In this document: piece after piece, positions 1-6,613 of the stretch | How the letters are laid out: every line of letters starts with the position of its first letter | How positions within the stretch are numbered: position 1 is the first letter of the stretch | Assembly (NCBI GenBank): GCA_021835265.1 | Contig: JAKBQK010000012.1 | Location: 1-9,706, forward strand | Origin: Thermoplasmata archaeon | Lineage (GTDB): Archaea > Thermoplasmatota > Thermoplasmata > Thermoplasmatales > Thermoplasmataceae | Length of the DNA stretch: 9,706 bases | Reading direction: 5' to 3' | Made by a program: the position numbers and the translations under genes | The notes under the pieces: generated by a model | The model's input: only the letters and a program-made list of their open reading frames with translations | Told to the model about the DNA's origin: nothing | Databases searched by the model: none

Positions 1-915
1 TTTCCTTATCTCCTCTATCCTGACAGAGTATTCCTGCACTGAATCCATGGGATTGAGGTGTTCCTTCTTCAGTCTTTCATGTGGTATTTCATGGGTAGTG
101 CCATGGATCTGGGAATTGACCTTCAGAAGCCATTCATTGCACTGTGCATTCACATCAGGGAGGGAATCAAAGGATCTGCCTGGCCAGAAGTTGTATCTCA
201 GGTATTTGATGGTATTCTCTATTTTGCCCTTAGTCTGTGCACGATAGGGATAACAGAGTCTTACAATTATACCATAATACTCAGAGAAGCTCATGAACTC
301 TCCGTTGAACCTGGATTCTTAAGCTTTGAGCTTGCGTTCAAGGATGATCTGTTTCATGTTGTCATAAAGGATTGTATCTGTGTATCCACCAAAGAAGTGA
401 AAGGCATTGAGGTGCATGCGGATCACATTTCGTGTGCTGATGTCAGTGGTGAATTCTGCATACCTCACCCTGGAGTACCCAAGGATCATGCTGAAGGCAT
501 ACAGTTTTCTCCTTTTCCCGTCAATATCGATGTATCCAAACTCTCCGAAGTCCACCTGAGACTGCTTTCCAGGATCGGTTTCATACCTGTAGACTGCCAG
601 GATCTTCCTGTCATTTCTCATGGGCCTGCTGTACTGCTTCACAAGGGAATATGATCCCTGGAATCCTTTCTTCTTCAGTTCCTCATATATCCTCACTGCA
701 GAGAGATTGTGCATATCAATCATCTCCCTCATGAGAGGAATATACGGTTTGATCATTGAGCCTGCAGGAATCCTATGGTATTGTGGCAACTTTCCTGATT
801 TGAGATATTTCCTGACAGTTGTCCTGCTTATCCCCAGTCTCCTTGAGATCTCACTGATGGAAAGCCCCTGATCCTTCATGCTCTTTATCATGTACCATCC
901 CTCCTGTTCAAACAA
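1..915 (-). pseudogene. istA: IS21-family transposase IstA, interrupted by one in-frame stop, 3' end outside window
   Basis: IstA is the DDE transposase of IS21 elements and works with the ATPase IstB. The first 198 codons contain a helix-turn-helix at about residues 14-40 (ISEISRRLGISRTTVRKYL) and two catalytic aspartates, D122 in QVDFGEFG and D185 in LYDNMK. A TAA codon at 319-321 then stops the frame. The same frame continues without shift to base 1 with unmistakable IstA sequence, including KGKIENT, whose glutamate (about position 233) completes the DDE triad, and VNSQIHGTTHE. The stop therefore removes the third catalytic residue, and one base change in that codon would restore the gene. 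The TTG at 915 matches the usual IstA N-terminus; an ATG at 891 preceded by AGGAGG at 8 nt spacing is an alternative. A sequencing error is possible. Confidence 0.88.
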
Positions 916-941
916 TCCGCTGCACCCAAGCTCTGCATGCA

Positions 942-1013
942 GGACTGGCTATTTTTCGATTGCCAAAACTGGATACTTTTGGTTTGCCATAATTGGACAG
1001 AATTCACTTGCCA
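942..1013 (-). repeat. Three tandem 24-bp terminal repeats of the IS21 element
   Basis: On the plus strand TGCCA occurs at 961-965, 985-989 and 1009-1013, exactly 24 bp apart, and CTGG or TTGG occurs at 945-948, 969-972 and 993-996, again 24 bp apart. Each unit thus reads (C/T)TGG, about 12 variable bases, then TTGCCA. Multiple subterminal repeats of this kind are the known binding sites for IstA in IS21-family ends. They place the left boundary of the element just outside the outermost unit. Confidence 0.85.
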
Positions 1014-1141
1014 TCTACAAATAGAACAAATGTTGCAATGAAACATATTTATACAAATAACATTCTCACATGAAATATAAATAACGTATAAATAGATATA
1101 AACCGACCAATTAAAAGTAATTATTTCAAAACGTGCCAAAA

Positions 1142-1199
1142 ATTTAAATAATTTTATAAATTTTTCCTTTATTCACGGAGGTACACTTTTATACTTATT
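1142..1199 (+). promoter_or_regulatory. Probable promoter region of the first glycosyltransferase
   Basis: An A/T-only stretch with TTTATAAATTT at about 1153-1163 and a second TATA-like box (TTTTATACTT) at about 1188-1197 precede the gene. The second box would start transcription about 10-15 nt before the ATG at 1230, leaving a short leader containing TTGAGG 6 nt before that ATG. A GGAGGT lies at 1178-1183, which is too far from either candidate start to act as a normal ribosome binding site. Which box is used cannot be told from sequence. Confidence 0.35.
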
Positions 1200-1229
1200 G
1201 TGAATTTGGACAAAAAGTTGAGGAAATTC

Positions 1230-2369
1230 ATGAATATTATTTTTATACAACTAACTGGGTATAGAAATTCAAATGGAACCGGAGGCGGATTAGAATTCTA
1301 TGAACGTCTTTCTAAATATCTAAAAAATAAAGGTGAAAATGTTTTTGCAATAACCAATAATTTGGATGAACTTGGATTCTTTTTTCTAGGGGAAAAAAGA
1401 TTTTGTGCCAATTTTAGAAGTGTTACTAAGTTTCCCTTTTCAATGTTTTTTTATAACCGCAAACTACTAAAAGATGAACTTAATAGAATATGTTCAAACC
1501 TTGATTTGAAAAATTCTTACTTCATAACCGTTGATCCCTTTCCTATTGATATTAATGGTGTTAAGATACTGAGGAAACTTGGAGCGAGACGGATTGCTAT
1601 TACAATGTATCATATTACACCTTCTCCACTCTGGCACCCCTTTCGAAGAGGTTTTTTAAGAGTCATTCCCGCATGGGCCATCTCGGTTTACGCATTAGTT
1701 GTTGCAAAATTGATGGAAATACCAGTTTTTCTTGATAATTGCAACATTGCAAAATTTACGGGTTGGCATATTGATAAATGCTTTGAACATTTATTGTCTT
1801 TGGGTATATATAAATGCAGTCCCCCAGATAATCGTGAAAATATTTGTGTTTTTGTTGGTAGAATATCTTATAACAAAGGAATAGTTGATATCCTTAAAGC
1901 GTGGATTTCAATTTCGACGAAAATTCCAGATTCAAAGCTTATACTTATAGGAAAAAATTTTATTGGAAAAAATTTGAATAAGCTTATACAAAAATATACA
2001 CCGATGCAAAACGTTGAATTAAAGGGATTTATTACTATTGAAGAAAAAAATGAAATACTTAAAAAAGCTTCGATTTTCATATTTCCGAGTTACGAGGAAG
2101 GTTGGGCTTTATCCGTGATGGAAGCAGTAGATAACGGATTACTTCCAATAACATACAATTTACCAGCTTATGACTACCTAGGAAAAGAAGCAGTGAAGGT
2201 GAAACCTGGAGACATAAGGGGAATAGCAAATACTACAATATATTATTTAAATAATGAAAAATATAGGAAAGAAAAAGTTATTAAACTTCAAAATGAAATA
2301 TTAAAATATAATATGGATTTTGTTGCAAATAACTGGGTATATCAGCTAAAAACTATGGAAACCATTTAA
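1230..2369 (+). CDS. GT-B glycosyltransferase (GT4-like, Glycos_transf_1 domain)
   Basis: This is probably a nucleotide-sugar-dependent glycosyltransferase acting at the cytoplasmic face of the membrane in surface glycan assembly. The 379-residue product starts directly with a Rossmann strand (MNIIFIQL) and a glycine-rich donor loop (GTGGG, about 16-20). The C-terminal domain has VFVGRISYNKG (about 207-217), with the Arg and Lys that contact the donor phosphates in GT4 enzymes. It also has SYEEGWALSVMEA, an EX7E motif with E290 and E298. I chose ATG 1230 because the fold begins there and TTGAGG lies 6 nt upstream; a GTG at 1200 would add ten residues. No signal peptide or membrane anchor is evident. 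Sugar donor and acceptor cannot be read from the sequence. It is transcribed alone, between an IS21 and an IS1 element, and is much richer in A+T than either. The family is clear, the substrate unknown. Confidence 0.85.
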   Translation: MNIIFIQLTGYRNSNGTGGGLEFYERLSKYLKNKGENVFAITNNLDELGFFFLGEKRFCANFRSVTKFPFSMFFYNRKLLKDELNRICSNLDLKNSYFITVDPFPIDINGVKILRKLGARRIAITMYHITPSPLWHPFRRGFLRVIPAWAISVYALVVAKLMEIPVFLDNCNIAKFTGWHIDKCFEHLLSLGIYKCSPPDNRENICVFVGRISYNKGIVDILKAWISISTKIPDSKLILIGKNFIGKNLNKLIQKYTPMQNVELKGFITIEEKNEILKKASIFIFPSYEEGWALSVMEAVDNGLLPITYNLPAYDYLGKEAVKVKPGDIRGIANTTIYYLNNEKYRKEKVIKLQNEILKYNMDFVANNWVYQLKTMETI

Positions 2370-2411
2370 TTTTGTATTTATAGGTTTTCTAAAAATTCTT
2401 TAAAAATTTCG

Positions 2412-2438
2412 GTAGTGTCCTATTTTAGATGCTTTAAT
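2412..2438. repeat. Left terminal inverted repeat of IS1 element
   Basis: GTAGTGTCCTA is followed by imperfectly matching sequence ending TTTAAT. Its partner is at 3441-3467. The first 11 bases match perfectly and about 21 of 27 match overall. Confidence 0.85.
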
Positions 2439-2442
2439 ATAC
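2430..2442 (+). promoter_or_regulatory. Probable TATA box of the IS1 transposase
   Basis: CTTTAATATACTT at the inner edge of the left inverted repeat is centred about 25 nt before the ATG at 2462. That is the archaeal TATA-to-start spacing, so the message would be leaderless. No Shine-Dalgarno sequence lies in front of the ATG, which fits. Confidence 0.45.
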
Positions 2443-2461
2443 TTTCATCACTTATATTCTT

Positions 2462-3459
2462 ATGGCCAGACCAAGAGGAGTTAATCCGGTTACGTGCCAG
2501 AGTCGCGGTTGCGGGTATTTCGGTAGCGAGAGGGGCAAGGACATAATAAAGAGGGGAAAGAATCGTGCAGGCCATCAGTTGTACAAGTGCCTTCACTGTG
2601 GCCATACATTTGCAGAGACCATATTCACGCCGTTGTATCATAAACACCTTTCCGAACCTGAGATCATAAGTATATGCAAGCTACTGGTGGAAAAAAACGG
2701 AATCCGATCCATTGAAAGGATAACAGGACATCATCGTGATACCATAGGCAGATTGCTGGAAGATCTGGCAGAAAACGCTGAATACGTGAACGAATCCCTT
2801 CTCAGATCGATACCGCTGAAGCAGTACGAGATGGATGAGCTATGGATCATGATCAAAAAAAACAGAAAACGCTTGTCCGCATTGGCTGAGATGAATCTGA
2901 GGAAGGAGCTGCATGGATCTACACAACAGTGAAGCGTGATTCGTATCTTTTTCCCGCATTCTCCATCGGGAAATGGACCCAAAATACCTGTCACCTCATG
3001 ATCTATGACTTCCGAAGAAGGGTGAAACCCTTCAATACAGAAAAGATCGAGGTCTTCACGGATGGCAATGACGATTACACACATGTGCTGAAATCATTCT
3101 TTCCCATGGATAATATCAATTATGGACAGCTTGTCAAGATAAGGGATTCACATGGAAAACTCTTACGCAAGGAGAGGCGCATCATTTACGGAGATCTGGT
3201 GGAAGACGACATTGACACAGTCAACGTGGAGAACTTCAATGGAATCCTCAGGGAAAGGGTTGGAAGGCTTGTGAGGAAGACGAAATGCTTCTCAAAGAAG
3301 AAAACAAGGCTCATATGTGCCGTCACACTCTTCCAGTTTTACTGGAACTTCATGTCGGAATTCAGGAGAGGAAAATCACCGGCAATGATTGAAAACCTGG
3401 CAGAATCCCTGTTGTCCTGGAATGATCTTTTTTATGCTAAATTAAGACACATAACTTAG
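2462..3459 (+). pseudogene. IS1-family transposase split into two frames (pseudogene or frameshift-expressed)
   Basis: The first part (2462-2932, 156 codons) has a zinc ribbon with C12, C17, C43 and C46, a helix-turn-helix at about 66-100, and the first catalytic aspartate in YEMDELW (D125). The second part, one frame back, resumes with GAAWIYTTVKRD near 2908 and runs to the TAG at 3457-3459. It carries the second aspartate (FTDGNDDY) and the glutamate (NVENFNGILR) typical of IS1. The slippery heptamer A AAA AAC at 2857-2863, read in the zero frame, is the classical IS1 signal for -1 frameshifting and would lead to the correct second frame. That frame, however, meets a TGA at 2887-2889 before the conserved region. 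The gene either carries a nonsense mutation after a programmed shift, or it was one frame that lost a base near 2907-2911. The apparent GTG at 2929 is not a genuine start. Confidence 0.85.
2857..2863 (+). promoter_or_regulatory. Candidate -1 frameshift heptamer A AAA AAC
   Basis: In the frame of the first ORF the codons are AAA (2855), AAA (2858) and AAC (2861), so bases 2857-2863 read A AAA AAC, the heptamer used by IS1-family elements to fuse InsA and InsB. It sits within a run of eight A (2855-2862). The shift direction is right, but the TGA at 2887 would end the fusion after eight codons. Confidence 0.5.
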
Positions 3460-3467
3460 GACACTAC
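3441..3467. repeat. Right terminal inverted repeat of IS1 element
   Basis: TAGGACACTAC at 3457-3467 is the complement of the first 11 bases of the left repeat, and partial matching extends inward to about 3441. It contains the transposase stop codon TAG. Confidence 0.85.
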
Positions 3468-3977
3468 ATTTAATTGCCTAAAGTCAAAACGTTCACTCAT
3501 GGATTTGAATTCACTTCCTGAATGAAATGATGTGCATAACATTGTATGTACAAATTTTCAAAAGTGATGTGTAAGTAAATGCATCTCTTTAAAAAAAAAG
3601 TAATCACTTTTAAATTAGACTAAAAGGAATTTAAAATGTGTTTATGAAAAATATTTAGCTAATAGAGAAAACTCTTAATTTAAATTTTAGATTCAGTTGA
3701 TCTTATTATTCATTCAAGGTAATTTCCTTAAGAACTTAGAAAAATCTTCAATATAAATGGAGTCTATCCATTGCAATGAGATTGCTGGGAGATACCATTG
3801 AGTTTTGATCATTTAATTTATTTCTACACTTGTGCTTTATCACAGTAGGAGAAAACCAAGATTTCCTTGCCCTTTTTGTGAGATACATTTTCTTTATAAT
3901 TCCCAGCACAAATTCTATTTTATTTATGTTAATGGAGAATAGAAGAAATTAGAGATGTTCAGAAATAAAATCAAATG
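3468..3977. other. Gene-free AT-rich stretch between IS1 and the methyltransferase
   Basis: No credible intact gene is visible in this half-kilobase. On the minus strand there is a short protein-like open tail (3714-3812, listed separately). A 9-bp inverted pair AAAAGTGAT (3560-3568) and ATCACTTTT (3603-3611) is separated by 34 nt around an A9 run. Neither matches a known element. The stretch is probably decayed host DNA beside the IS1 insertion. Confidence 0.5.
3714..3812 (-). pseudogene. Possible decayed gene tail, unidentified (32 codons)
   Basis: The minus strand from ATG 3812 to TGA 3714 encodes 32 residues ending SIYIEDFSKFLRKLP, which has the mixed composition of a real protein rather than the Asn/Ile/Lys/Phe run typical of chance frames in this DNA. 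Upstream in the same frame are several stops. An overlapping frame stays open for about 60 codons further upstream (to about 3950), as expected if an older gene has been frameshifted. I do not recognise the family. A chance open frame remains quite possible. Confidence 0.2.
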
Positions 3978-4766
3978 TTAAATCTGCAAACCTGCGAAAT
4001 CAGTCTCATTTGACTTTAGCAATGCAATTTGAGTTTGATTTATATTATTTATAAATAGTGATTCTTGAAGAGAATTATTTGAAGAAGCGTCATCTGACAA
4101 TATAATACCTCCTTTTTTAAGATGTTTAATCGCACAGAGGAATTCAAATTTCATATTCTTGTATGAGTGTTCACTATCATGCATAAAAAAATCAATCTCC
4201 TTTAGTTGCTTGAGGAGAGCTGGGAGACGATAACTTGATTTTCCAAAAATTAGACTCCAATTTTCTCGTAACTCATCTTCTACAATCCAACCAGGTTCCT
4301 TTCCATATAATCTAGGCATTCCAACCTCCGGTAAATCAACCGAATAAAGATGCCCAAAGTTGTTTTCCTTTATTGCAGTTAATATCATTAAACTTGATAT
4401 GCCATCGCTAACTCCAGTTTCTACGACAATTTTAGGTTTAAAATGCCGTACTAAGTAATACAAAATTTGAGCTTCCTCCATTGACAGAATTGAAGGTAAA
4501 AACTCACCATACAAATTTTTAATTTCTTTTAATTTTAAAATGTATATGAATTCTGCATTTTTGAATAATTCTTGTTTGCAGAAATCACCAGATATATATT
4601 CAACAAAATTTAATTTATTATTAAAGCGATTACATAATGAAAGATCAAAAACGTGTCTAACATTCTCATTCAAATAGAAGCGTTCTTTTATATACTTTAG
4701 AGATGAAAATGGGTGGGTTATTCCAAACCGCAAGAGTTTCATTGTTGAAATTTTAGATGACTTCAT
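3978..4766 (-). CDS. Class I SAM-dependent methyltransferase (Methyltransf_24-like)
   Basis: A 262-residue protein with a Rossmann-type SAM-binding domain. Motif I is VVETGVSDG (about 114-122), an acidic residue at the end of strand two lies in YSVDLP (D144), and MHDSEHSYKN (about 195-204) and GGIILSDDA (about 219-227) follow. These two later motifs are typical of Methyltransf_24 proteins and related CmcI-like enzymes found in polysaccharide clusters, where they modify sugars or other small molecules. The N-terminal 100 residues show no motif I know. I chose ATG 4766 because a TATA box lies about 25 nt upstream; a TTG at 4775 would add three residues. The C-terminus (TDFAGLQI) looks natural, so the gene appears whole. 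It is read divergently from the second glycosyltransferase, 626 bp away. Glycan modification is inferred only from neighbours. Confidence 0.78.
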   Translation of the reverse strand: MKSSKISTMKLLRFGITHPFSSLKYIKERFYLNENVRHVFDLSLCNRFNNKLNFVEYISGDFCKQELFKNAEFIYILKLKEIKNLYGEFLPSILSMEEAQILYYLVRHFKPKIVVETGVSDGISSLMILTAIKENNFGHLYSVDLPEVGMPRLYGKEPGWIVEDELRENWSLIFGKSSYRLPALLKQLKEIDFFMHDSEHSYKNMKFEFLCAIKHLKKGGIILSDDASSNNSLQESLFINNINQTQIALLKSNETDFAGLQI

Positions 4767-4780
4767 ATATATCAAACCAT

Positions 4781-4797
4781 AATAATTTATATTTATG
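4781..4797 (-). promoter_or_regulatory. Probable TATA box of the methyltransferase
   Basis: On the minus strand CATAAATATAAATTATT is centred about 23-27 nt before ATG 4766. With archaeal TATA-to-start spacing, transcription would begin at or next to the A of the ATG, giving a leaderless message. This favours ATG 4766 over TTG 4775. Confidence 0.5.
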
Positions 4798-5360
4798 TCA
4801 TACGTTTAAGTTAATGTTCTATATTAATATTATTCAATTACAAAACTTCAATTCTGCGACATTAATTTTTAACTATCTAGAAGAGTTATAACTTCTATAT
4901 AAAAAATTAATTATATTATAAAGATAAATTTTGAGCAAAAAAGGAATGCAGTGTTTTATAAAAATTCTGAGAACAATAAGCTTGAATTTAAAACAGCAGT
5001 TCATTTTCTTTATTTTGAAAAGAATAAACGATGAGTCATCTAATTGAAAACTTCATTGAGTAAAATGACAGAAATAAGAGTGTTATTATCCTATTTATTT
5101 TCATCAAAATAGGTTGAATAATACTTAGAGTCATGTTTCTACTCTAAACTCATTTGAGATAATTGATCCTAGATGAGACATATGGAATTGCAAACCATTG
5201 CGGAGAAGATCACAAGAAGCCGTAGTTGAAAGAAATATTGAATTTAAGTAGAATGATGTCAAATGAGAAATGAGTAATTGCGGAAGAGAGAGAAATTACT
5301 TTAAATAAAAGTATATTTGATTGCTTGCCGCAGATGTTGAAGGTTCTTGTTTAGAAAAAT

Positions 5361-5378
5361 TAATATATATTATAAAAT
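5361..5378 (+). promoter_or_regulatory. Probable TATA box of the second glycosyltransferase
   Basis: TAATATATATTATAAAAT lies with its centre about 23-25 nt before ATG 5393, the distance expected between an archaeal TATA box and a start site at the initiation codon. The message is probably leaderless. A weak AGGG at 5381-5384 is the only possible ribosome binding sequence. Confidence 0.55.
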
Positions 5379-5392
5379 ACAGGGAATGTTGA

Positions 5393-6508
5393 ATGAAAAT
5401 AATAATCCTCGTTAGAATATTGTGGACAAGTGGTGCTCAGAAAATTGCGATAGAGCAAACAAAAGCATTAGAGAAGCTTGGTTATGAAGTAAAACTGATA
5501 TTTCTCAGGGAGACTGAAAGTGGTAAAAATCTAAACTCTAGTCTATCAGAAGTTAATTACGAAATTTTTTCGAATAGATTGGCCCCACGTTGGATTTATT
5601 CCTCGATTACTGGAATGTTCGTACCAGAGAGAAAGGGAGAAGGTGCACTAGATTATGATCTTTTAAAGAATTTTTCAGAATCAGTTAAAATTGGTGATGC
5701 AGATTATATTATATGTCATGATCAATGGGCAGGAGTCGCAGGATTGAAAATTTATAAAAATACTGGAATACCTTATTCTGTTTTTTGTCATGAAAGAATA
5801 ACTGGAAGTTATTCAATTCCAATAGTTGGTAATTACGTAAGAAGAACCGAAGAAACTGTGCTGAAAAGTGCCAAAAAAGTATTTGGAGTAACAGAAAAGG
5901 TTGCAGATTCTATAAAAAGTACATATAACATTAATGCAAAACAAAATTTACCTGGAATGGATATTAAAGAAACCAAAAAATTTAAAGATAAAAAAAATGT
6001 TCTTTTAGCTTCAGCTACTTGGGATAAAAATAGAAAACCAATGAATTATTTAAATATAATTGATAAACTTCAAGATTTCAAATTGTTTTTTGTTGGTAGA
6101 TGGCGGGTCCATTCTGAATATGAGGAGTTTTTAAATTACATCTCAAATCACGACATCTCCGAAAGGGTTTTCATGAAACCCGAAATTTCGGAAGTAGAAT
6201 TACAATCCCTCTATACTGACGCTAAATTTTCATTAAGATTTGGACAAGAAGAGTGGGGTTTAGGAACTTCTAATGTAGAGGCCATATCGCACCTTACTCC
6301 TATAATAATAAATTCAGAATTGGGTATTTCCGATTTAATATTAAGAATGGGAGGTGGACTAGTGACTGATAAAATTAACATAAATATGATCACAGATTTT
6401 ATAAAAAATAATAATGTTGAAGAAAAATATACCGAGTTACAAAGACAATTGTTAAAAATCACCAGTGAAATTACATGGGAAAAACATGTAAAAAATCTTA
6501 TAATATAA
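5393..6508 (+). CDS. GT-B glycosyltransferase (GT4-like), second copy-type
   Basis: A 371-residue protein of usual GT4 length, probably transferring a sugar from a nucleotide donor onto a surface glycan intermediate. The N-terminal domain opens with MKIIILVRILWTSGAQKIAI, the position of the usual GGAE loop, followed by the helix typical of retaining GT-B enzymes. CHDQWAG (108-114) and CHER (132-135) fall in the acceptor domain. The C-terminal domain has FFVGRW (232-237) and GQEEWGLGTSNVEA, where E287 and E296 correspond to the GT4 EX7E motif but with eight intervening residues, as in some EHPFGISIVEA-type enzymes. The canonical GR...KG segment is replaced by ATWDKNRKP (208-216). It differs clearly from the first glycosyltransferase, so it is not a recent duplicate. 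Start choice rests on the TATA spacing and the immediate Rossmann strand. It is transcribed alone and is followed by an IS630 element. Donor and acceptor are unknown. Confidence 0.83.
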   Translation: MKIIILVRILWTSGAQKIAIEQTKALEKLGYEVKLIFLRETESGKNLNSSLSEVNYEIFSNRLAPRWIYSSITGMFVPERKGEGALDYDLLKNFSESVKIGDADYIICHDQWAGVAGLKIYKNTGIPYSVFCHERITGSYSIPIVGNYVRRTEETVLKSAKKVFGVTEKVADSIKSTYNINAKQNLPGMDIKETKKFKDKKNVLLASATWDKNRKPMNYLNIIDKLQDFKLFFVGRWRVHSEYEEFLNYISNHDISERVFMKPEISEVELQSLYTDAKFSLRFGQEEWGLGTSNVEAISHLTPIIINSELGISDLILRMGGGLVTDKININMITDFIKNNNVEEKYTELQRQLLKITSEITWEKHVKNLII

Positions 6509-6563
6509 TGCACTTAAATTACTGAAAGCTAGGAAAGAAGCCTCATTGGCAATTGAAAAAACT

Positions 6564-6585
6564 ATTTATAGTTAAATACATAACT
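6564..6585. repeat. Left terminal inverted repeat of IS630 element
   Basis: Begins ATTTATAGTTAA and ends CATAACT. It matches the complement of 7630-7651 at 19 of 22 positions. Confidence 0.85.
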
Positions 6586-6613
6586 TTTTACATTTTAAAG
6601 TATTACTCTATTT

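Larger units (their letters stand above)
1..1019 (-). mobile_element. IS21-family insertion sequence, 5' half (cut by window edge)
   Basis: The element's left end lies at about 1019, where the minus strand begins TGTAGATGGCA, followed by three 24-bp terminal repeats and then istA reading toward base 1. The TGT start and multiple TGGCA-containing subterminal repeats are the usual IS21-family end. The helper ATPase gene istB and the right end would lie beyond base 1 and are not visible, so completeness and target duplication cannot be judged. A second, 5'-truncated copy in opposite orientation begins at 9580. The element stands about 200 bp upstream of a glycosyltransferase gene that reads away from it. 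The exact outer end is inferred to within a few bases. Confidence 0.85.
2412..3467 (+). mobile_element. IS1-family insertion sequence, complete ends
   Basis: The ends carry an 11-bp perfect inverted repeat, GTAGTGTCCTA at 2412-2422 and its complement at 3457-3467. Extending inward to 27 bp, about 21 positions match. The 1056-bp interior holds only the transposase gene, and its stop codon lies inside the right inverted repeat. No convincing 8-9 bp target duplication is seen (left flank ends AAAATTTCG, right flank begins ATTTAATTG), so one flank may have been rearranged after insertion or the duplication has decayed. The IS1 assignment rests on the protein. Confidence 0.88.
4767..5392. other. 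Gene-free divergent intergenic region
   Basis: This 626-bp AT-rich stretch lies between two divergently read genes and contains their promoters at its two ends. Within it are a perfect 7-bp hairpin, TTAGAGT (5125-5131) and ACTCTAA (5141-5147) with a 9-nt loop, and a slightly more GC-rich patch at 5160-5350 that can be read as about 64 plus-strand codons with two internal stops. A minus-strand frame of about 65 codons near 4870-5060 is Phe/Ile/Leu-rich and unconvincing. No RNA gene or known element is recognised. Confidence 0.45.

Noticed and set aside
58..654. A 198-codon open frame on the plus strand at the left end
   Set aside because: It is antisense to istA, whose motifs (QVDFGEFG, LYDNMK) are on the minus strand. 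The length is a by-product of codon bias.
888..1139. An 83-codon minus-strand frame across the IS21 end
   Set aside because: It crosses the terminal repeats and the element boundary and has no family resemblance.
2731..3084. A 117-codon minus-strand frame inside IS1
   Set aside because: It is antisense to the IS1 transposase catalytic region.
2403..3476. Target-site duplication around IS1
   Set aside because: The flanking 8-9 bp do not match in any reasonable alignment, and shared ATTT strings are expected by chance here.
4870..5060. A minus-strand frame of about 65 codons with an ATG giving about 43 residues
   Set aside because: Its Phe/Ile/Leu/Asn composition is what AT-rich noncoding DNA gives by chance, and no start signal was seen.
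5125..5147. A 7-bp perfect hairpin in the divergent region
   Set aside because: Short palindromes are common in AT-rich DNA, and its position, far from both genes, gives no terminator or operator role.
5163..5354. A plus-strand frame of about 64 codons with two internal stops before the second glycosyltransferase
   Set aside because: It looked like a possible pseudogene, but no family is recognisable and two stops in 64 codons is not unusual enough to claim one.
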